From Bradyrhizobium japonicum USDA 6 (lineage in GTDB: Bacteria > Pseudomonadota > Alphaproteobacteria > Rhizobiales > Xanthobacteraceae), in NCBI RefSeq assembly GCF_000284375.1, contig NC_017249.1:1838001-1902000 (forward strand): DNA of 64,000 nucleotides, written 5' to 3'. Shown here piece by piece: positions 17,702 through 25,724 of the stretch. The notes under the pieces were generated by a model. The model did not search any database and had not been told where the DNA came from. It worked only from the letters and a program-made list of their open reading frames with translations. The position numbers and the translations under genes are program-made. The stretch's first letter is position 1. Each line of letters begins with the position of its first letter.

Positions 17702-19105
17702 GTGAACCCTTCACCAAGCTCGACGCTTTCGCCCCAGGATTCGTCCAAAGCCAATCGCGACCTGTTCGATCAGTCCGCGCTCTCCGATCTCGCGCAGCGG
17801 CTGGTCGAGGCGGCCAAGCGCGCCGGTGCGGATGCGGCCGATGCGGTCGCCGTGCGCGGCGTCTCGCAGGGCGTCGAGGTGCGTGACGGGCGCGTCGAGG
17901 AATCCGAACGCTCCGAGGGCGATGATGTCGGCCTGCGCGTGCTGGTCGGCCAGCGCCAGGCGGTGGTCTCGACCAACGACGTCAGCGGCGATGCCGTGAC
18001 CAAGCTTGCCGAGCGCGCGGTTGCGATGGCGCGCGTCGCACCCGACGACAAATATGTCGGCCTCGCCGATCCCGCGCTGCTCGCGCGCGACTTCCCCGAT
18101 CTCGATCTGCTCGATCCCGACGTGCCCGCGACCTCCGAGCTCGAGCGCCGCGCGCTCGAAGCCGAGGCTGCCGCGCTCGCCGTCAAGGGCGTGACCAAGT
18201 CCGGCGGCGCCTCCGCCTCCGCCGGCATGGGCGGCATGGTGCTCGTCACCAGCACCGGCTTCCATGGTTCTTATTTGCGTTCCAGCCAGGGCATTTCGGC
18301 GACCGCGATATCGGGCGAAGGCACCGGCATGGAGCGTGATTACGACTTCACCTCGGCGCCGCACGGCGCCGATCTCCTGTCGCCGGAAGTCGTCGGCCGT
18401 TCCGCCGGCGAGCGCACCGTGGCGCGTTCCAATCCGCGCAAGGTCGAGACCTGCAAGGTGCCGGTCGTGTTCGATCCGCGCGTCGCGGGCTCGCTGGTCG
18501 GCCACGTCGTCGGTGCCATCAACGGCGCCTCGATCGCACGCAAGACCAGCTTCCTGAAGGACAAGCTCGGTCAGCAGCTGTTCGCCAAGAACATCCGCAT
18601 CATCGACGATCCCCTGCGCAAGCGCGGCCTGCGCTCGCAGACCTTCGATGCCGAAGGCGTCGCGGTGAAGAAGATCGCGCTGGTCGACGAGGGCGTGCTG
18701 ACGACCTGGCTGCTCGACTGCGCGACCGCACGCGAGCTCGGCCTCACCACCACCGGCCACGCCCATCGCGGCGTCTCGTCCTCGCCGTCGCCGGGGCCGT
18801 ACAATCTGCATCTCGAACCGGGCACGCCGACCCCGGCCGAGCTGATCGCCGACATCAAGCAGGGCTTCTACGTCACCGACCTGATCGGCTCCGGCGTCAA
18901 CGGCGTCACCGGCGATTACAGCCGCGGCGCCTCGGGCTTCTGGATCGAGAATGGCGAGCTGACCTACCCCGTCAGCGAGGTCACGATCGCGGGCCATCTG
19001 TTCGAGATCTTCAAGTCGATGCAACCGGCGAACAATCTCGAGTTCCGCTACGGCATCAATGCGCCGACGGTGCGCATCGAGGGTTTGACGCTTGGCGGAC
19101 GCTGA
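17702..19105 (+). CDS. pmbA: TldD/PmbA-family metallopeptidase, PmbA (TldE) subunit
   Basis: 467 residues from GTG at 17702, with AGGA about 10 nt upstream; a TTG 22 codons earlier is the alternative. PmbA pairs with TldD in a cytoplasmic protease that processes small peptides and modified toxins; the zinc site is in TldD, so PmbA needs a partner encoded elsewhere. Seen: the family's GVEVRDGRVEESERSEGDDVGLRVLVG near residues 55-80, VVFDPRVAGSLVGHVVGAINGASI and the C-terminal GVNGVTGDYSRGASGFWIENGEL. First gene of the operon that leads into lipid A/Kdo genes, an order common in Rhizobiales. Confidence 0.92.
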   Translation: MNPSPSSTLSPQDSSKANRDLFDQSALSDLAQRLVEAAKRAGADAADAVAVRGVSQGVEVRDGRVEESERSEGDDVGLRVLVGQRQAVVSTNDVSGDAVTKLAERAVAMARVAPDDKYVGLADPALLARDFPDLDLLDPDVPATSELERRALEAEAAALAVKGVTKSGGASASAGMGGMVLVTSTGFHGSYLRSSQGISATAISGEGTGMERDYDFTSAPHGADLLSPEVVGRSAGERTVARSNPRKVETCKVPVVFDPRVAGSLVGHVVGAINGASIARKTSFLKDKLGQQLFAKNIRIIDDPLRKRGLRSQTFDAEGVAVKKIALVDEGVLTTWLLDCATARELGLTTTGHAHRGVSSSPSPGPYNLHLEPGTPTPAELIADIKQGFYVTDLIGSGVNGVTGDYSRGASGFWIENGELTYPVSEVTIAGHLFEIFKSMQPANNLEFRYGINAPTVRIEGLTLGGR

Positions 19106-19910
19106 CGCGCATGCAACGGACGAAACCATCCTGACGCGCGAGGCGGCGCTGCTGCAGGACGCGGTGCGGGAGGCAGGCAGCCTCGCGCAGTCGATGTTTC
19201 GCACCGAATTGAGGAAGTGGACCAAGGGCGCGTCTTCGCCGGTGTCGGAAGCCGACATTGCCGTCAACGACCTGCTCGAAGCGCGCCTGCGCGCGGCGAC
19301 GCCCGATTATGGCTGGCTGTCCGAGGAGAGCGCCGACGACGAGGTGCGGCTGTCGCGGCGGCGGACCTGGGTGGTCGATCCCATCGACGGCACCCGCAAT
19401 TATCTCGGCGGCCATGACGAATGGTGCGTCAGCGTCGCGCTGGTCGAGGATGCCTCGCCGGTGCTGGCTGCGGTGTTCGCGCCCGCAACCGGCGAGTTCT
19501 TCTTCGCGGCCCGCGGGCAGGGCACGACGCTCAATGGCAAAGCCGTGCGGGCGGCGTCCGGATCCGCGCTCGACTTCTCCCGCGTCGCCGGCCCGAAGCC
19601 GATGGTCGAGCGGCTCAATACGGCCGGCGGCGACATCAAGCTGCATCCGCGAATCGGTTCGCTCGCGCTGCGCCTGTGCCGGGTCGCCGATGGCGTGCTG
19701 GATGCGGCTTTTGCCGGGGGCAACAGCCATGATTGGGACCTTGCGGCGGCCGATTTGATCGTGCAGGAAGCGGATGGTAGGATGAGCGACCTCTCCGGAG
19801 ATCCCATCCTCTATAACCGCCGGGAAGTCACGCACGGGGTGCTGGTGGCAGCGGGTCGCGATCGTCATGCGGGCATCGTCGCGCATTTTCGAAATCGGCC
19901 CTTGCCCTGA
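19092..19910 (+). CDS. Inositol monophosphatase / CysQ-like phosphatase
   Basis: 272 residues. TTG at 19092 is the start: GAGGG 8 nt upstream, and the next in-frame Met is residue 35. It overlaps the end of pmbA by 14 nt. Mg-dependent phosphatase of the IMPase superfamily: SEES at about 77-80, VVDPIDGTRNYLGG at about 94-107 (the DPIDGT metal motif) and SHDWDLAAADLIV near 215-227. The second group favours 3'(2'),5'-bisphosphate nucleotidase (CysQ) or a related sugar phosphatase; sequence alone does not decide. Second gene of the operon. Confidence 0.9.
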   Translation: MADADAHATDETILTREAALLQDAVREAGSLAQSMFRTELRKWTKGASSPVSEADIAVNDLLEARLRAATPDYGWLSEESADDEVRLSRRRTWVVDPIDGTRNYLGGHDEWCVSVALVEDASPVLAAVFAPATGEFFFAARGQGTTLNGKAVRAASGSALDFSRVAGPKPMVERLNTAGGDIKLHPRIGSLALRLCRVADGVLDAAFAGGNSHDWDLAAADLIVQEADGRMSDLSGDPILYNRREVTHGVLVAAGRDRHAGIVAHFRNRPLP

Positions 19911-19970
19911 GTGCATCCGCCGTGCTTCTCGAACACTGCTTTGCCGGGCAGCCCGTTAGGAACAGAACCC

Positions 19971-20213
19971 ATGCCAGATAGTGCCCCGCAACAATTGCTG
20001 CATCTCGTCATCGGCGGCGAACTGCTCGATCTCGAGCACAACACCTTCAAGAACCTCGATGACGTCGAGATCGTCGGCCTCTATCCGAACTATGCGTCCG
20101 CTCACGTCGCCTGGCGCGCCAAGGCGCAGAGCACGGTCGACAACGCGCAGATGCGCTACTTCATCGTCCATCTCCATCGGCTGCTCGACCCGAATCAAGA
20201 ACCGGCGCGTTGA
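19971..20213 (+). CDS. DUF4170 family protein
   Basis: 80 residues from ATG at 19971 (TAGGA about 8 nt upstream). A small soluble protein with the DUF4170 pattern: LLHLVIGGELLDLEHNTFKNLDDVEIVGLYPNYASAHVAWRAKAQ, that is beta-alpha-beta with a conserved W. Function unknown, but the gene is found almost always between the CysQ-like phosphatase and the DUF374 acyltransferase in Rhizobiales. Its stop overlaps the next start (TTGA). Confidence 0.9.
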   Translation: MPDSAPQQLLHLVIGGELLDLEHNTFKNLDDVEIVGLYPNYASAHVAWRAKAQSTVDNAQMRYFIVHLHRLLDPNQEPAR

Positions 20214-20923
20214 AAAAACTGCTTCGCAATACGCTGCGAAGCAGCTGGCTTCAGCGTGCCGTCGGGGTTCTGGCGGCCGAATATCTGCGTCTGGTCTGGC
20301 GGACCAACAAGTTCACGTTCGATCCGCCGGATGTCTATGAGATCGTCGAGCCCCAGATTCCCGCGATCTTCGCCTTCTGGCACGGCCAGCATTTCCTCAC
20401 GCCCTTCATCAAGAAAAAGGAGTCCCACCGGGCCAAGGTCCTGATCTCGCGGCATCGCGACGGCGAGTTCAACGCGATCGCCGTCGAGCGGCTCGGCATC
20501 GGCCTGATCCGTGGTTCCGGTGACCACGGCGGCGCCTTCCACCGCAAGGGCGGGGTGGGCGCGTTCAGGGAAATGGTGCACACGCTCCAGGACGGTTGTA
20601 ATGTCGCGCTGACCGCCGATGTCCCGAAGCGCTCGCGCGTGGCCGGACTCGGCATCATCATGCTGGCACGGGAATCAGGGCGGCCGATCATGCCTTTCGC
20701 GATGGCGACCAGCCGCTTCATCCGGCTCAAGAACTGGGACCGCACCACCATCAACCTGCCGTTCGGGCGGGGCGCATTGGTCGGCATCAAGGAAATCCAC
20801 GTGCCGCCGGATGCCGACGCCGCCACCATGGAAGCGCTGCGGCTGGAGCTGGAAGAGACCTTGAACGAGGCGACCCGCCGCGCCTATGCGCAACTCGGCC
20901 GTCCGGGGCCCCAAGATGGCTAA
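20210..20923 (+). CDS. DUF374 lysophospholipid acyltransferase family protein
   Basis: 237 residues from TTG at 20210, overlapping the DUF4170 stop. The acyltransferase fold is recognisable from FWHGQHFLTPF (about 57-67), the SRHRDGE motif (about 83-89) that replaces the usual HxxxxD, and ALTADVPKRSRVAGLG (about 130-146). DUF374 proteins lie in lipid A/Kdo operons and are thought to acylate a lipid A or outer-membrane phospholipid intermediate at the inner membrane; the exact substrate is not established. Followed by waaA with 8-nt overlap. Confidence 0.88.
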   Translation: MKKLLRNTLRSSWLQRAVGVLAAEYLRLVWRTNKFTFDPPDVYEIVEPQIPAIFAFWHGQHFLTPFIKKKESHRAKVLISRHRDGEFNAIAVERLGIGLIRGSGDHGGAFHRKGGVGAFREMVHTLQDGCNVALTADVPKRSRVAGLGIIMLARESGRPIMPFAMATSRFIRLKNWDRTTINLPFGRGALVGIKEIHVPPDADAATMEALRLELEETLNEATRRAYAQLGRPGPQDG

Positions 20924-22220
20924 TTCGCTGCCGATAACGCTGCGGATGTACCGGCGCCTGGCCTCGGGCCTGGTGCCGCTTGCGCCGGCGCTGATCAAGC
21001 GGCGGCTGAAGCAGGGCAAGGAGGATCCCGCGCGCGTCGACGAGCGGCGGGGCCTGTCCCGGGACGTGCGTCCGCACGGCCCCGTGGTCTGGATTCACGG
21101 CGCCAGCGTCGGCGAGGTGCTCGCCGCAGCCGCGCTGGTCGAGCGCCTGCGCGACCTCAATCTGCGCATCCTGCTCACCTCGGGTACCGTCACCTCCGCC
21201 GCCGTGGTCGCAAAGCGCTTTCCGCCCGACGTCATCCATCAATACGTGCCGTATGATTCCCCGCGCTATGTCGCGCGCTTCCTCGATCACTGGAAGCCGT
21301 CGCTGGCGCTGTTCATCGAATCCGATTTGTGGCCGAACCTGATCCTGGCGGGCGCCGCGCGCCGCCTGCCGATGGTGTTGATCAACGGGCGGATGTCGCC
21401 GCGCTCCTTCCCGCGCTGGCGGCGGATGTACGGCACCATCTCGGCGCTGCTGTCGCGGTTCGACATCTGCCTGGCGCAATCGAAGACCGATGCGGAGCGC
21501 TTCTCGGCGCTCGGCGGCCGCGACGTCGTCACCACGGGCAATCTCAAGCTCGACGTGGCCGCGCCGCCGGCCGATCCCGCCAAGCTCGAGCGGCTGACGG
21601 CGATGACGCGCGGCCGCCCGATCACCGTCGCGGCCTCGACCCATCCGGGCGAGGACGAGATGCTGATCGCGGCGCATCGCAGCCTCGTCGGTTTCTTCCC
21701 GCAGCTTCTGACCGTGATCGTGCCGCGGCATCCGGATCGCGGCGCCTCGATCGCGGGCTTGATCACGGCGTCGGGCCTGAAGCCGGCGTTGCGCTCGCGC
21801 GGGGAATTGCCGACCGCCGCGACCGACGTCTATGTCGCCGACACCATGGGCGAGCTCGGCTTGTTCTACCGCCTCTCGCCGGTCGTGTTCATGGGCGGAT
21901 CGCTGATCCGCCATGGCGGCCAGAATCCGATTGAGGCGATCAAGCTCGGCGCCGCGATCGTCCATGGTCCGCACGTCTTCAACTTCGCCGATGTCTACGA
22001 GGCGCTCGATAGCAGCGGCGGCGCGCGCCAGGCCGACACGCAGGAGACGCTGGTCAAGCAGCTCGGTCAGTTGCTGGCCGATCCCACGGTGCGCGACGGG
22101 ATGCAGCGCGCAGGCTCAGGCGTGGTCGAGGATCTCGGCGGCGCGCTCAATCGCACGATGACGGCGCTCGAGCCCTATCTGCTGCAACTGACCATCGAGA
22201 TGGGGGCCGCCAATGCGTGA
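20916..22220 (+). CDS. waaA: Kdo transferase WaaA (KdtA)
   Basis: 434 residues from ATG at 20916. Adds Kdo from CMP-Kdo to lipid IVA on the inner face of the inner membrane. GT-B fold: N-terminal WIHGASVGEVLAAAALVERL (about 56-75), PYDSPRYVARFLDHWKPSLALFIESDLWPNL (about 110-145), C-terminal ASTHPGEDEMLIAAHR, VPRHPDR and FMGGSLIRHGGQNPIEAI (about 325-345), all family hallmarks. Overlaps both neighbours by 8 nt. Confidence 0.96.
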   Translation: MANSLPITLRMYRRLASGLVPLAPALIKRRLKQGKEDPARVDERRGLSRDVRPHGPVVWIHGASVGEVLAAAALVERLRDLNLRILLTSGTVTSAAVVAKRFPPDVIHQYVPYDSPRYVARFLDHWKPSLALFIESDLWPNLILAGAARRLPMVLINGRMSPRSFPRWRRMYGTISALLSRFDICLAQSKTDAERFSALGGRDVVTTGNLKLDVAAPPADPAKLERLTAMTRGRPITVAASTHPGEDEMLIAAHRSLVGFFPQLLTVIVPRHPDRGASIAGLITASGLKPALRSRGELPTAATDVYVADTMGELGLFYRLSPVVFMGGSLIRHGGQNPIEAIKLGAAIVHGPHVFNFADVYEALDSSGGARQADTQETLVKQLGQLLADPTVRDGMQRAGSGVVEDLGGALNRTMTALEPYLLQLTIEMGAANA

Positions 22221-23229
22221 GCCGGCCTTCTGGTACCGGCCGCGTTCCTTCAAGTCTCATGCGTTACGGCCGTTGGGCTTGCTCTATGGCGCGATCACCG
22301 AACGGCGCATGCTGCGCCAGGGCTTTGACGCCGGCATCCCCGTGATCTGCGTCGGCAACTACCATGTCGGCGGCGCCGGCAAGACGCCGACCGTGCTCGC
22401 ATTGACGAAGCTGTTGCGCGAGCTCGGCGAGACGCCGGTGGTGCTCAGCCGCGGTTATGGCGGACGCCTCAAGGGTCCGGTCATGGTCGACCGCGAGCGC
22501 CACACCGCGTCCGACATCGGCGACGAGCCGCTGATGATGGTGCGCGACGTTCCTGTCGTGGTCGCGCACGACCGTCTCGAAGGCGTCGCGCTCGCGAAGT
22601 CGCGGGGCGCGACCGTGATCCTGATGGACGACGGCTTCCAGAACCCGCGCCTGCAGAAGGACGCCTCCCTGATCGTGATCGACAGCGAGCGCGGCCTCGG
22701 CAACGGCAAGGTGTTTCCGGCCGGTCCCCTGCGCGCGCCGCTGAAGGCGCAGCTCGCGCGCACCGATGCGCTGGTGCTGATCGGCAATGGCCATGCCGCC
22801 AACGATGTCGCGGCGGAGCTTGCGAAGCGCAACAAGCCGGAGCTGCGCGCGCGCCTGAAGCCGGATGCGGCCTCGGTCGCGCAACTCCTCGGTAAACGCG
22901 TGTTTGCGTTCGCCGGCATCGGCGATCCCGCGCGTTTCTTCCGCAGCTTGCGCGCCTGCGGCATCGAGGTCGCGCGCACGCGCCCCTTCGCCGATCACCA
23001 CATGTTTTCGCAGAACGAGATCGCCGCGCTCGCAGCGGAGGCGCAGCGCGAGCAGCTCACGCTGGTGACGACGGAAAAGGATCTTGCGCGCCTGCGCGGC
23101 CGCGAAGGCGTGCCCGGCGGCATCGTGCCGTTCGCGGTGCAGCTCGAATTCGATGATCCGGCCGCGCTCCGGCAATTGATCAGCGATCATCTCTACAAGG
23201 CGCGCGAGCGGCGGTTCGCCAGGCGATGA
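22213..23229 (+). CDS. lpxK: Tetraacyldisaccharide 4'-kinase LpxK
   Basis: 338 residues. Phosphorylates the 4' position of the lipid A disaccharide at the inner membrane. The P-loop GNYHVGGAGKTPTVLAL is at about 49-65, followed by LSRGYGGRLKGPVMVD, GDEPLMM, and DDGFQNPRLQKDASLIVID (about 138-156) with the Walker-B-like Asp pair. Last gene of the operon; an A/T-rich track follows the stop. Confidence 0.96.
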   Translation: MREPAFWYRPRSFKSHALRPLGLLYGAITERRMLRQGFDAGIPVICVGNYHVGGAGKTPTVLALTKLLRELGETPVVLSRGYGGRLKGPVMVDRERHTASDIGDEPLMMVRDVPVVVAHDRLEGVALAKSRGATVILMDDGFQNPRLQKDASLIVIDSERGLGNGKVFPAGPLRAPLKAQLARTDALVLIGNGHAANDVAAELAKRNKPELRARLKPDAASVAQLLGKRVFAFAGIGDPARFFRSLRACGIEVARTRPFADHHMFSQNEIAALAAEAQREQLTLVTTEKDLARLRGREGVPGGIVPFAVQLEFDDPAALRQLISDHLYKARERRFARR

Positions 23230-23542
23230 TTTCTTTATGATTTTTTGATGATTTCTTGGCGCGGACAAAGCGCTCCGCCGTAACCCAACACCGCGCGCCA
23301 TGGGATATGCGGCAATTGATCGGGGCGACATGTCGCGGCGGATGAATTGTCTTCCGCACGTTCGGGAGTTGATGTAGCCTTGCACGAGAGCCGTCACCGG
23401 GACGTGCCGAACTCCCGGCAATCATCGGCGGCGTTTATGCCCACGGCGGGCAGCGTACCTTCATCATTTCAGACGCGAGACCGTTACGATCAGTTCGGAA
23501 CGGCAGGAGAGTTATTGCCAAAAGCTCAGAGGAGAACATGCC
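23230..23542. other. Intergenic region after lpxK
   Basis: 313 nt. It starts with a T-rich stretch in which gatgatttctt occurs twice (just at the lpxK stop and about 20 nt later). It then has a weak gcgga/tccgc hairpin and, farther on, the arms cgggagtt (about 23363-23370) and aactcccg (about 23410-23417). The part with gtaacccaaca and ggcgacatgtcgcggcgg looks like a Bradyrhizobium dispersed repeat, but there is no second copy here to prove it. AGAGGAGA before 23543 is the ribosome site of the next gene. Confidence 0.4.
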
Positions 23543-23878
23543 ATGCATTTTTGCCTCACTGGACAATATACGCCACGCGCTCTCAACGCCATTTTGGAAA
23601 ACCCCACGACCAATCGCCAGGAGGCGGCGACAAAACTCATTGAAGCGGCCGGTGGCAAGCTGATTTCGATGTACAGCGTTGCTGCCGACGGTCCGGGCGT
23701 TCTCGTGATTTTCGATGTGCCTGATCCCAGCGCGGCACCGGCCATTTCCGGTCTGACCGTCACGGCGGGTACCTTGCAGAACGTGAAACTGACCCGGCTG
23801 TTCACGCAGGACGAGATCAAGCAGGTCCGCCAGAACGCGGCGAAGCTGCGTTCCTCGTATATTCCGCCCGGAGGCTGA
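23543..23878 (+). CDS. GYD-domain protein
   Basis: 111 residues from ATG at 23543, with AGAGGAG 6-12 nt upstream. Small dimeric alpha/beta-barrel-like protein of the GYD family: starts MHFCLTGQYTPRALNAILENP, followed by RQEAATKLIEAAGGKLISMYSV and GPGVLVIFDVPDPSAAPAISG; the middle Gly-Pro-Gly takes the place of the G-x-Y-D turn. Role unknown; the family resembles ferredoxin-like ligand-binding or stress proteins. Monocistronic. Confidence 0.88.
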   Translation: MHFCLTGQYTPRALNAILENPTTNRQEAATKLIEAAGGKLISMYSVAADGPGVLVIFDVPDPSAAPAISGLTVTAGTLQNVKLTRLFTQDEIKQVRQNAAKLRSSYIPPGG

Positions 23879-23897
23879 CATCCGGATCTCAAGCGAT

Positions 23898-23924
23898 GCC
23901 GCCGCAATCGTATCAGGCGGCGGC
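23898..23924 (+). terminator. Possible terminator hairpin after the GYD gene
   Basis: GCCGCCGC (23898-23905) and GCGGCGGC (23917-23924), 11-nt loop, 20 nt past the stop. There is no T-run, so it may only protect the 3' end. Confidence 0.45.
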
Positions 23925-24102
23925 AACGCTCACCTCACAGCAAGAAGCAGGTCTGCACGCTGAGGCGAGGCGGAGGCCTTCCGGCATCCATCGACGGACG
24001 ATGCCAGATGGCGCCTGCTGCGTCCGGCGCCGTACGCCGGACTGAACGTGCTTGCCAGCGGACCGCTAACCGCGTGCAATCCCGGCTCAGCGGTCGGTCC
24101 CC

Positions 24103-24189
24103 TCACCAGGCTCCAACAGCCATCATTCCGATGATGGTCAGGCACGAGACGCAGGCCACCATGACAGTATAGCATTCGGGTGTATTCAT
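24103..24189 (-). CDS. Candidate 28-residue membrane peptide
   Basis: Reading from ATG at 24189 to TGA at 24103-24105: MNTPECYTVMVA, then CVSCLTIIGMMAVGAW. GGGAG lies 6 nt before the start. From residue 8 onward it is one hydrophobic helix, so the product would be a single-pass membrane peptide with two cysteines (CVSC). It lies 72 nt after the 24262-24450 candidate on the same strand and may be co-transcribed. The length gives little statistical support; the ribosome site and the clean hydrophobic profile are the evidence. Confidence 0.4.
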   Translation of the reverse strand: MNTPECYTVMVACVSCLTIIGMMAVGAW

Positions 24190-24261
24190 CGCTTGCTCCC
24201 AAACTGCCGCCAATTGCTTGGTCACTGCTACGCGGGAGAGTTCGCCGGTCTCGGGGCCGCT

Positions 24262-24450
24262 TCAATGCGGCACGCCCCGACCGGTCTTGCGTTGTGCGTC
24301 CGTCCTCTCATCGTCACCCTGATCCGCAAGATGATGATGCGCTTCGGGAGCTTCAGAGCGTTGAGCTATGATCAGAAGCTGTTTCCGCATTTCAGCGAGG
24401 CGGGCGCGGCAATATTCACGATAGAGCATGTCTAGTATGGTGGGCATGAT
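24262..24450 (-). CDS. Candidate small helical protein
   Basis: 62 residues from ATG at 24450, with GGGGGTG 5 nt upstream; an ATG three codons earlier has its purine run right against it and fits less well. The first half is a clear amphipathic helix (MLYREYCRARLAEMRKQLL), the second half is His/Asp/Arg-rich and probably disordered. No family recognised. Codon use is less G/C-biased than in neighbouring housekeeping genes, which fits either a recently acquired gene or a false call. Confidence 0.4.
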   Translation of the reverse strand: MMPTILDMLYREYCRARLAEMRKQLLIIAQRSEAPEAHHHLADQGDDERTDAQRKTGRGVPH

Positions 24451-24971
24451 CACCCCCATCCTTTGACTTTCGATTTACAAAATATGCCACCGCGAATTTT
24501 CGAGGTGATGGTAGCCCGCCAGATGGCTCTTCGATATGAGCCCGTTCACAGACTGCGCCAATTCCAAAGCTCAATGGGCCGTTTGGTTGACTTGATAGTC
24601 TGTGCGGCAAAGGAGCAGGGCTAATTACCTAACATGCAGTTTAGCAGCGCTCTGTTTCACCAAGACTTCGTCAAACAACTTGAGGGCGCCGAACCGCAGC
24701 GAAAAATCCAACCACAGCGCGAAGTGACGTACCACGGAGTGCAAGCGCGGATCGATGCAACGCGGATCGATGCGACGGAGATCATTTCGGCGGCGAGGCG
24801 CGCAGTGCAAGTGCGCGCGAACAGCGTCTCCATCCTCATGCTGCACGAAAAGCCGTGCCGCCCGTGCGACGCCGGCAGGAAAGTTACGCTTTGCTCATCC
24901 TGCAGCGGCCTGTCATTCAGGCGACATTCATCGCAAGACGCCTATCGGTTCCGGAAGATCAGGAGAATCCG
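24451..24971. other. Stretch with no confident gene
   Basis: About 520 nt of relatively A/T-rich sequence. A frame from ATG 24634 runs to 24975 and its TGA overlaps the ATG of the PsiF-like gene (ATGA), but codon use is poor and the product, with a short ARIDATRIDATE repeat and CRPC/CSSC pairs, resembles nothing I know. The repeat comes from a DNA direct repeat cggatcgatgc near 24751 and 24766. It may simply be the long leader of the PsiF-like gene. Confidence 0.35.
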
Positions 24972-25286
24972 ATGAAACTGCCATCCGCGGCCGTTGCTGC
25001 CAGTCTTGTGTGTCTGATCATTGCGCCCGTGTTTGCGCAGACGGCGCCGACGACGGCTCCCGCTGCGTCAACCGGCACGGTGCCCGTCCCCGCGACCAAG
25101 CGCGTCACGTGTCTTGCGACGACGCAAAGCCTGAAGGGACAGGACAAGCGCGACCAGATGCAGCTCTGCATGGCGCAGGCACGGGTCGACTGCCTGAAGC
25201 AGGCGATCGATCAGAAGGTTGTCGGCGAGCCCAGGAAGAGTTTCATCAAGACCTGCCTGGGCGGCGATGGCACGGAGCAGCAATAG
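24972..25286 (+). CDS. PsiF-repeat-like exported protein
   Basis: 104 residues from ATG at 24972 with AGGAGA 6 nt upstream. Signal peptide MKLPSAAVAASLVCLIIAPVFAQ, a short Thr/Pro/Ala linker, then a Cys-containing helical module: TCLATTQSLKGQDKRDQMQLCMAQARVDCLKQ and RKSFIKTCLGG. The RKSFIKTCL ending is like the PsiF repeat of phosphate-starvation-induced proteins. Likely periplasmic; no enzymatic role known. Confidence 0.75.
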   Translation: MKLPSAAVAASLVCLIIAPVFAQTAPTTAPAASTGTVPVPATKRVTCLATTQSLKGQDKRDQMQLCMAQARVDCLKQAIDQKVVGEPRKSFIKTCLGGDGTEQQ

Positions 25287-25302
25287 TCGCGTGCCGGTGG
25301 CC

Positions 25303-25530
25303 TCACGGCTGCGGCTTCAGCGCGCCGGGGAAATGCCGCTGCAGCACGGCGGCGGGCGTGGCGTAGGCCTCTTGCAGGTCCACGCTCCAGTACTTCAATT
25401 CGTCGAGCGGAATCCGCGTGTCGGTGATCGCGCAGCGCACGAAGGTCCCCGGCGAGATCACGCGGAAATCGCCGTCGAGATATTGCACCTGCGCTTCGCC
25501 ATGGCCCGAGGGGCCGAACTTGTTCAGCAC
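25303..25530 (-). CDS. DUF2093 family protein
   Basis: 75 residues from GTG at 25530 (VLNKFGPSG), with GGAGA 9 nt upstream; the longer frame to 25713 reads through non-conserved sequence. The conserved core is GEAQVQYLDGDFRVISPGTFVRCAITDTRIPLDELKYWSVDLQEAY. Found in Rhizobiales, often close to xseA, as it is here; function unknown. Convergent with the PsiF-like gene. Confidence 0.85.
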   Translation of the reverse strand: MLNKFGPSGHGEAQVQYLDGDFRVISPGTFVRCAITDTRIPLDELKYWSVDLQEAYATPAAVLQRHFPGALKPQP

Positions 25531-25724
25531 GGTCGAAAGTCTCCGTGGAAGGCCTCTCCGTGGAAAACCCTGGAGGGCACGATGTGTTGGACGGGATTTA
25601 GCATAGATAGGGTGGCTTGTCCGCCCGGTAAACCCACCGGTTTGTGATGTTTTGCCGCCGTTTCCGCATGATAGTGCTTCGCGCGAGGGATGGCCGGTTC
25701 CGGCATCTTTCACGGCAGAATCCG

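Noticed and set aside
22264..23421. 385-residue frame antisense to lpxK
   Set aside because: Shadow of lpxK; its first 60 codons read through the intergenic repeat-like sequence.
24634..24975. 113-residue frame ending in an ATGA overlap with the PsiF-like gene
   Set aside because: Weak codon bias, no recognisable domain, and the AGGAGA site belongs to the downstream gene. The overlap is probably chance, though I cannot exclude it.
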